Shown piece after piece: positions 54,123 through 64,000 of a stretch of DNA of 64,000 nt. The stretch is from Noviherbaspirillum sp. L7-7A. GTDB lineage: Bacteria; Pseudomonadota; Gammaproteobacteria; Burkholderiales; Burkholderiaceae_D. The stretch lies in NCBI RefSeq assembly GCF_019052805.1, contig NZ_JAHQRJ010000001.1, forward strand, positions 3,782,001 through 3,846,000, in the 5' to 3' direction. The translations under genes and the position numbers were made by a program. The notes below the pieces were generated by a model that was not told where the DNA came from, ran no database searches, and saw only the letters and a program-made list of their open reading frames with translations. Every line of letters begins with the position of its first letter. Within the stretch, counting starts at the first letter, position 1.

Positions 54123-54269
54123 GTTTGTTAGTCCAAACTTGTTTATTAGCGCAGGTTGCTATTGAAGTCGCACCAACCATGACCGGTCTTCACTTGCTGG
54201 TCGACAGCACCGGCATCAAGATGCCATAACTAGGCCGGTAGGAAGCCAAGCTCTGTCTTTACCTTATTT

Positions 54270-54700
54270 ATGCAACAAAGCCTATCGAAACTGAATCGCA
54301 TTTGCCGTGATGCACAAGATGGCGGCGCCACTATCAAGGCGCTGGCTGCACGAAAGATCGAGGTGATCGTGCTACAGCCTGGGGAAACTCGACCTGATAT
54401 CGAGTGCGAGCAAACTGATGTTGGAGATGCTGGCGGCGGTTACCGAGATGGAGTGGGATCTGCTGGTGGCGCGAACACAGTCTAGCCTGGCCATGGCGAA
54501 GACAGCGAGTAGGGCACTCGGGCGTCCATCGAAGACTAGCACTGAGCAACGCACGGTGATTACCGCAGATCACGCGGCTAGCGTGCGTGTAAGTGAGCTG
54601 GCGCGTCGGTTTGCCGTTTCTCGGGCCAACGTCTTCAGCATCGTAAAGCCGCTGAATGAAGATGCAGTCGATAATCACCTTTCACAATTGATGAAACCGC
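54270..54700 (+). pseudogene. Serine recombinase (resolvase/invertase) remnant with frameshift
   Basis: Two frames cover the end of a resolvase. The first (from 54270) reads RICRDAQDGGATIKALAARKIEVIVLQPGE, part of the catalytic domain. After a shift near 54400 the second reads MLEMLAAVTEMEWDLLVARTQSSLAMAKTASRALGRPSK and SVRVSELARRFAVSRANV, the long helix and the C-terminal helix-turn-helix. The N-terminal part with the active-site Ser is absent. Its end abuts the enhancer-like dyad of the next PEP-CTERM gene. Confidence 0.75.
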
Positions 54701-54714
54701 ACTACAAAAAAATT

Positions 54715-54733
54715 CTGTCGAGAAACTTTACAC
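54715..54733 (+). promoter_or_regulatory. Enhancer-like dyad (copy 3) upstream of PEP-CTERM gene
   Basis: CTGTCGAGAAACTTTACAC lies 81 bases before the first G of the -24 element at 54796, the same spacing as copy 1. The last base breaks the perfect dyad. AATTCTGTCGA is identical to copy 2 over eleven bases. Confidence 0.77.
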
Positions 54734-54794
54734 CATCAGGTTCTAACAATACTTGATTCTCAGTAAGTGTTTGAAAAGAAACGAAAAAAGTTTC

Positions 54795-54810
54795 TGGCAT
54801 GCAAAATGCT
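54795..54810 (+). promoter_or_regulatory. Sigma-54 (RpoN) -24/-12 promoter, PEP-CTERM gene 3
   Basis: TGGCATGCAAAATGCT matches the consensus at TGGCA and TGCT with the exact GG-to-GC spacing. It lies 35 bases before the chosen start codon. Confidence 0.85.
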
Positions 54811-54844
54811 AATCTGTGGACAAGATCACTCACCGGAGCCAAGC

Positions 54845-55519
54845 ATGAATGCATTCAAATTTGTCCGTCCCATGGCACTTGCTGCCGCCCTTCTCTGCAG
54901 CGCCACAGCGGCGAATGCGTCGTTGGTCTACACCCTGATGGATTACTCCAACAGCGTTAAGCAGCAAAACGTTTCTCTGGGCACCGTAACATTGACGGGG
55001 TCTACGAACGAAGTCGATGTCACTGTTTCGGTGAACCCTAACTATTTTGTAGAGACGGGCTCGCATTCCTTGTTTGCGTTTAATTTGGCTTCCTTGGATA
55101 GCGGCTATACATTCACTGATATTTCACCGCTTGTGCCTAATGGCGGCACCAACAATACCCCTGCTCCACTGTTTACCGTAAACAAACAAAATGTTACCCA
55201 GCCAGGATTCGGTAACTTTACGTACGCTGCCGATTGTGTGCTGTGCGGCAATGGCTCGAGCAATGCGCAATACACCACGATTTCCTTTACAGTGCACGGG
55301 AACGGCATTACCGAAAGCAGCTTCCTGGCAAATGCCAACGGTTACCTTTTCGCGACTGACATCTATGACACCACAACGAGGCTGACTGGTTTGATCGGTT
55401 CGAAAGGCACGGAAGGCGGCGGAGATGGCGCGGGCAATGTGCCTGAACCAGGAACAGTCGCGCTGCTTGGCTTGGGCCTGTTTGGTTTTGCAGTAGCACG
55501 CCGCAAGTCTGTAAAGTAA
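54845..55519 (+). CDS. PEP-CTERM surface protein 3
   Basis: A 224-residue exported protein without a recognised body domain. It has a signal peptide (residues 1-25, ending TAANA), a beta-rich body with one close Cys pair (AADCVLCGNG), and the sorting tail VPEPGTVALLGLGLFGFAVARRKSVK. The ATG at 54845 is chosen because the signal peptide starts there, GGAG precedes it, and the sigma-54 promoter at 54795 would lie inside any longer frame. A terminator follows at 55538. Its tail and signal resemble those of PEP-CTERM gene 2, but the bodies differ. Confidence 0.87.
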   Translation: MNAFKFVRPMALAAALLCSATAANASLVYTLMDYSNSVKQQNVSLGTVTLTGSTNEVDVTVSVNPNYFVETGSHSLFAFNLASLDSGYTFTDISPLVPNGGTNNTPAPLFTVNKQNVTQPGFGNFTYAADCVLCGNGSSNAQYTTISFTVHGNGITESSFLANANGYLFATDIYDTTTRLTGLIGSKGTEGGGDGAGNVPEPGTVALLGLGLFGFAVARRKSVK

Positions 55520-55537
55520 TCTGGCAAGAGGAATGAG

Positions 55538-55565
55538 AAAAGCCCGCCAAGTGCGGGCTTTTTTA
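55538..55565 (+). terminator. Rho-independent terminator after PEP-CTERM gene 3
   Basis: Stem AAAGCCCGC / GCGGGCTTT followed by T-run, about 20 bases after the stop. Confidence 0.88.
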
Positions 55566-55754
55566 CGTCTCAGCAAAAGCAAACTGTTAACAAACGAACG
55601 TTTATAAGCTGGTAACAATGCGTCATCATCTGCGCGTTGGTTACATGCGTATCAATTGCGCGTGGAAGAGCAGCGCCAACAAATCCCAAGCACGCTGTAA
55701 ACAGCATTCCCAAGTCAGTACAATGTCGGCTCCCCAACCGGCACGCCTGCTTCC

Positions 55755-56480
55755 ATGGCCCGACTCCCCCGACTGGTAATCCCCCAGCAAACCCACTACC
55801 TCAGCCAGCAGGGTCACGACCGCCAGCCGGTGTTCCGTGACAGCGACGACTACATCGCCTATCTCGCCTGGCTGCGCGAGGCCAGCTGGAAGTTTGGCGT
55901 TGCCCTCCATGCCTACGTGCTGCTGCCCGAGAGCATCGACCTGCTGATCACGCCATCAGACGAGGAGGGACCGGGCAAGATGATGCAATGGATAGGCCGC
56001 TACTACGTGCCGTACTTCAATCGCAAGTACAAGCGCAGCGGCACCCTGTGGGGCAGCCGTTACCAGGCCACCGTGGTCGAGGCGCAGGGCTGGTTCCTGG
56101 AATGCTGCCGCTATATGGAAATGCGCCCGGTTCTGGAAAGCGCAGCGGCGGAGCCGGTGGATTACCGCTGGTCCAGCTATGCCCATCATGCCGGCATACA
56201 GACAGACCCAATGCTGACCGACCATCCTCAGTACTGGCAGCTGGGCAATACCCCCTTCGAACGCGAGGCCGCTTACCGGCAGAAAATGGAGCGCGGCATG
56301 TCCCGCACGGAGATTGACCATATCGGCGCCGCAGTACGCGGCGGCTGGCCGCTGGGCTCTAAGGAATTCAAGCAGGAACTCGAAAAGCGCACACAGCGTC
56401 GGATGTCGCCCGGCCGCAGAGGCAGGCCTCCAGCAGAGATGTCGTTGCAATCTAGAAAGACAAACAAGCCCGACACCTGA
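55755..56480 (+). CDS. RAYT-like protein (Y1_Tnp family) lacking the HUH motif
   Basis: A 241-residue relative of REP-associated tyrosine transposases, which nick single-stranded DNA with a Tyr and two metal-binding His (HUH). The family frame is clear: MARLPRLVIPQQTHYLSQQGHDRQPVF, LHAYVLLPESIDLLITPSDEEGPGKMMQWIGRYYVPYFNRKYKRSGTLWGSRYQATVV, and WSSYAHHAG. At the HUH position (normally NHVHLL) it has Ser60-Ile61-Asp62, so metal binding and nicking should be lost. Candidate Tyr residues (GRYYVPYFN) remain. The frame is intact and GC-rich like the adjacent gltB, arguing against recent decay. It may be a DNA- or RNA-binding protein of changed function. The C-terminal tail is basic. Confidence 0.82.
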   Translation: MARLPRLVIPQQTHYLSQQGHDRQPVFRDSDDYIAYLAWLREASWKFGVALHAYVLLPESIDLLITPSDEEGPGKMMQWIGRYYVPYFNRKYKRSGTLWGSRYQATVVEAQGWFLECCRYMEMRPVLESAAAEPVDYRWSSYAHHAGIQTDPMLTDHPQYWQLGNTPFEREAAYRQKMERGMSRTEIDHIGAAVRGGWPLGSKEFKQELEKRTQRRMSPGRRGRPPAEMSLQSRKTNKPDT

Positions 56481-56632
56481 CCGTTTGCACTGCCTTGACT
56501 CTGTCCCCAATTAAAATGACCCGGCATAAGGCATATTTTTAATTGCACTCTGACCCTAATTTTTCTCATTGAACTATCTGATTCTTTGCACTATTCTGCA
56601 CGGTCAATTCTTATCAGCAGTGGAGAAACCCC

Positions 56633-61321
<4,689 letters not shown>

Positions 61322-61377
61322 CGATCAACAATCCCGCGCGGCACGACGCCGCGCGGTTGACGAGGTGAGTAAAACAA

Positions 61378-62841
61378 ATGGGTAAAGTAACCGGCTTTCT
61401 GGAATTCCAGCGTATGCAAGAAGCGGCCGAACCATCGACCGCGCGCATCAAGCACTACAAGGAATTCACTGTCCGCCTATCGGACGACCAGGCCAAGGTG
61501 CAGGGCGCGCGCTGCATGGACTGCGGCATCCCCTTCTGCAACAGCAGCTGCCCGGTCAACAACATCATTCCCGACTGGAATGACATGGTCTACCGCGGCA
61601 CCTACCGCGAGGCGCTGGACAACCTGCATTCGACCAACAACTTCCCGGAGTTCACTGGCCGCATCTGCCCGGCGCCCTGCGAGGCCGGCTGCACGCTGAA
61701 CATCAACAACGACCCGGTGGGCATCAAGTCGATCGAGCATTTCATCATCGACAAGGGCTGGGAAAACGGCTGGGTGGTGCCGCTGCCGGCCGAGAACAAG
61801 ACCGGCAAGAAGGTCGCCGTCGTCGGTTCCGGCCCGGCCGGCATGGCCGCGGCCCAGCAGCTGGCCCGCGTCGGCCACGATGTGACGGTGTTCGAGAAGA
61901 ATGACCGGGTCGGCGGCCTGCTGCGCTACGGCATTCCGGATTTCAAGATGGAGAAGTCCCATATCGACCGCCGCGTCGAGCAGATGAAGGCCGAAGGCGT
62001 GACCTTCCGCACCGGCGTGCTGGTGGGCAAGGACTTCCCGGCCAATGTCACCAACTGGGCCAAGGAAACCATCTCGCCGGAACAGTTGAAGGAAGAGTTC
62101 GACGCGGTGGTCATCGCCGGCGGCGCAGAGCAGCCGCGCGACCTGCCGGTGCCCGGCCGCGAACTGGCCGGCGTGCATTTCGCGATGGACTTCCTGCCGC
62201 TGCAGAACAAGGTCAATGCCGGCGACAAGCTGAAAGACCAGATCAAGGCCACCGGCAAGCATGTGGTCGTGATCGGCGGCGGCGACACCGGTTCCGACTG
62301 CGTCGGCACCTCCAACCGCCATGGCGCGGCGTCGGTCGTGCAGTTCGAACTGCTGCCGCAACCGCCCGAGCAGGAAAACAAGCCGCTGGTATGGCCGTAC
62401 TGGCCGACCAAGCTGCGCACCTCTTCCTCGCATGAGGAAGGCTGCGAGCGCGACTGGGCCGTGGCCACCAAGCGCCTGGAAGGCAAGAACGGCAAGGTCG
62501 AGAAGCTGATCGCCGCCCGCGTCGAATGGAAGGACGGCCGCATGCAGGAAGTGCCGGATTCGGAATTCGAACTGAAGGCCGACCTGGTGCTGCTGGCCAT
62601 GGGCTTCGTCTCGCCGGTGCAGCAGGTGCTGGATGCCTTTGGCGTCGACCGGGATGCCCGCGGCAATGCCCGCGCCAGCACCGAGGGCGATACCTGCTAC
62701 AAGACTTCGGTCGACAAGGTCTTCGCCGCCGGCGACGTGCGTCGCGGCCAGTCGCTGGTGGTCTGGGCGATCCGCGAAGGCCGGCAGTGTGCCCGCGCCG
62801 TGGACGAGTTCCTGATGGGCGCATCCGTACTGCCGCGCTGA
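61378..62841 (+). CDS. gltD: Glutamate synthase (NADPH) small subunit
   Basis: A 487-residue beta subunit that passes electrons from NADPH to GltB. The N-terminal cysteine cluster is Cys46, Cys49, Cys54 and Cys58 ([13 protein letters not shown]), with a second set in CPAPCEAGC. The FAD-binding motif is [17 protein letters not shown] and the NADPH-binding motif [14 protein letters not shown] third conserved stretch near the end is [23 protein letters not shown]. Length is normal for the family. Confidence 0.98.
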   Translation: MGKVTGFLEFQRMQEAAEPSTARIKHYKEFTVRLSDDQAKVQGARCMDCGIPFCNSSCPVNNIIPDWNDMVYRGTYREALDNLHSTNNFPEFTGRICPAPCEAGCTLNINNDPVGIKSIEHFIIDKGWENGWVVPLPAENKTGKKVAVVGSGPAGMAAAQQLARVGHDVTVFEKNDRVGGLLRYGIPDFKMEKSHIDRRVEQMKAEGVTFRTGVLVGKDFPANVTNWAKETISPEQLKEEFDAVVIAGGAEQPRDLPVPGRELAGVHFAMDFLPLQNKVNAGDKLKDQIKATGKHVVVIGGGDTGSDCVGTSNRHGAASVVQFELLPQPPEQENKPLVWPYWPTKLRTSSSHEEGCERDWAVATKRLEGKNGKVEKLIAARVEWKDGRMQEVPDSEFELKADLVLLAMGFVSPVQQVLDAFGVDRDARGNARASTEGDTCYKTSVDKVFAAGDVRRGQSLVVWAIREGRQCARAVDEFLMGASVLPR

Positions 62842-62861
62842 TACGGCCGCCGGGATGTCAG

Positions 62862-62889
62862 AAAAGCCTGCGCAAGCAGGCTTTTTTTC
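62862..62889 (+). terminator. Rho-independent terminator after gltBD
   Basis: Stem AAAAGCCTGC / GCAGGCTTTT followed by TTT, about 20 bases after the gltD stop. Confidence 0.88.
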
Positions 62890-63240
62890 CTTTCCGAAAC
62901 AGTTTGCTGGACGGTAAAAGCAGCTTGGCCGCAGGAAAGGTTATAATCCGCCGGATTTGCTGTCGAGTCAGTGGATTGTTGCAATCAGAAAATTTGTCAT
63001 TTTCAAGGACTTTGTTCCAGAAAGCGTCACTACCTTCGCTTGTCTGAAGTTGCCTGGCGCAGGGACACACCAGGCATGTGATGCCTTACTGGCATGCATG
63101 AAATACGGTTAAGTTTACTTTTTGCAACAACATGTGTTCCCTTTGGTAAGCAACATTCTGCTCGCCAGCGTTACCTGGCGCTCCAAGCCGGAGCGGCTTT
63201 CTGCTCTACAATCACGTATTTTTAAATTCCGCCACGACCC
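62890..63240. other. Intergenic region upstream of mlaF
   Basis: About 350 bases without a recognised gene between the gltBD terminator and the start of the ABC transporter gene. It should contain the mla operon promoter; no specific boxes were identified. Confidence 0.45.
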
Positions 63241-64000
63241 GTGCCCAACCTCGTAGAAATCCGCGACCTGCATTTTGCCTATGGAGACCGACCCATCCTG
63301 TCCGGGCTGGAAATGGATTTCCCGCGCGGCAGGGTGATTGCGGTGATGGGCGGCTCCGGATCGGGTAAAACCACCATCCTGCGCCTGATCGGCGGGCAAA
63401 TTGCTCCCACCCGTGGCGGCGTCATGCTGGACGGCAGGGCGGTCGATACCCGCAACCAGGCAGCGCTCTACCAGATGCGCCGGCGCATCGGCATGCTGTT
63501 CCAGCATGGCGCCCTGTTCACCGACCTCACCGTGTTCGACAACGTGGCTTTCCCGCTGCGCGAGAATGCCGACCTGCCCGACGAACTGCTGCGCGACCTG
63601 GTGCTGATGAAGCTGCATGCGGTCGGCCTGCGCAATGCGGCCATGCTGAAACCCGCCGAGATTTCCGGCGGCATGGCGCGCCGGGTAGCCCTGGCGCGGG
63701 CGGTGGCGCTGGACCCGCAGCTCATCATGTACGACGAGCCTTTCGCCGGGCTCGACCCGATCTCGATGGGCGTGACCGCCAACCTGATCCGCCGCCTGAA
63801 CGATGCACTGGGCTCGACCTCCATCCTGGTCTCGCACGATGTGCACGAATCGTTTTCGATTGCCGACTATGTCTATTTCCTGTCGCAGGGGAAAATCGTC
63901 GCCCATGGCACGCCGCAGCAGATGCTGCAATCGAGCGACCCGTATGTGAAGCAGTTCGTCCATGCCGAGGCCGACGGCCCGGTGCCTTTCCATTACCCCG
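63241..64000 (+). CDS. mlaF: Phospholipid ABC transporter ATP-binding protein MlaF (partial, runs off the window)
   Basis: A + strand frame from GTG 63241, open to the window end (253 codons), so nearly complete for a protein of about 270 residues. It starts MPNLVEIRDLHFAYGDRPIL. Walker A is GGSGSGKTT, the Q-loop FQHGALFTDLTVFDNVAFPLRE, the signature ISGGMARRVALARA, Walker B LIMYDEPFAGLDP and the switch LVSHD. The F-Q-H-G-A-L-F-T-D-L string and the unusual ISGGM signature mark the MlaF/Ttg2A group, which drives phospholipid traffic between the membranes. mlaE and mlaD would be expected just beyond the window. The antisense long open frame here is a shadow. Confidence 0.92.
   Translation, partial: MPNLVEIRDLHFAYGDRPILSGLEMDFPRGRVIAVMGGSGSGKTTILRLIGGQIAPTRGGVMLDGRAVDTRNQAALYQMRRRIGMLFQHGALFTDLTVFDNVAFPLRENADLPDELLRDLVLMKLHAVGLRNAAMLKPAEISGGMARRVALARAVALDPQLIMYDEPFAGLDPISMGVTANLIRRLNDALGSTSILVSHDVHESFSIADYVYFLSQGKIVAHGTPQQMLQSSDPYVKQFVHAEADGPVPFHYP

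Noticed and set aside
63115-63993. An open frame on the - strand at the right end
   Set aside because: It is antisense to mlaF, which has Walker A, signature and Walker B motifs and runs off the window.

Overview
The window looks like chromosome of a betaproteobacterium of the order Burkholderiales, probably Oxalobacteraceae-like. This is inferred from the gltB-gltD-mlaF order at the right end, a Burkholderiales-style Tad pilus locus, PEP-CTERM surface proteins and codon use. The right end (about 55.7-64 kb) is GC-rich core genome. The left 25 kb is more AT-rich and broken, with insertion sequences and pseudogenes, as expected of an accessory surface-polysaccharide region.

Layout. 0-6.3 kb: a Nudix hydrolase, a Tat-exported tyrosinase, and a cytochrome P450 cut by an IS2-like element that itself contains an IS1111-type (IS110 family) element. 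6.9-10.2 kb: a three-gene + strand cassette (HAD-UbiA fusion, SMR-type transporter, multi-pass membrane protein) that resembles a polyprenyl-phosphate pentose pathway. 10.6-20.2 kb: mainly - strand polysaccharide genes (acyltransferase, two glycosyltransferases, Wzx-type flippase, initiating sugar-phosphate transferase), interspersed with a broken PIG-L deacetylase, a PEP-CTERM gene, an IS701-like fragment and a second decayed P450 tail. 20.6-22.7 kb: a bounded IS66 element with a perfect 8-bp target duplication but damaged genes.

23.0-39.2 kb: a - strand Tad/Flp pilus locus. In transcription order it holds a two-component pair, a 47-residue pseudopilin, tadV, rcpC, rcpA, a lipoprotein, three flp genes, tadG, two tadE-like genes, tadZ, tadA, tadB, tadC, then an O-antigen-ligase-like protein and an Flp-like protein with an Asn/Gly-rich tail. 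40.1-47.8 kb: a giant RTX adhesin with nine 101-residue repeats, followed by its type I ABC transporter and membrane-fusion protein. 48.3-52.2 kb: a diguanylate cyclase, a PgaC-like polysaccharide synthase and an outer-membrane-barrel candidate. 52.4-55.5 kb: IS and recombinase debris with two more PEP-CTERM genes. 55.7-64 kb: a RAYT-like protein without its HUH motif, gltB, gltD and the start of mlaF.

The common theme is surface attachment: pilus, giant adhesin, exopolysaccharides and PEP-CTERM proteins, with c-di-GMP and a two-component system as likely controllers. The strongest new signal is regulatory. All three PEP-CTERM genes, though about 40 kb apart, carry a sigma-54 -24/-12 promoter and a shared 19-bp dyad (CTGTCGA-N5-cTTACAg type) at a fixed 80-81 bp upstream of the -24 element. 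This looks like the binding site of one enhancer-binding protein and defines a small PEP-CTERM regulon. No tRNA, rRNA, CRISPR array or replication origin was recognised.
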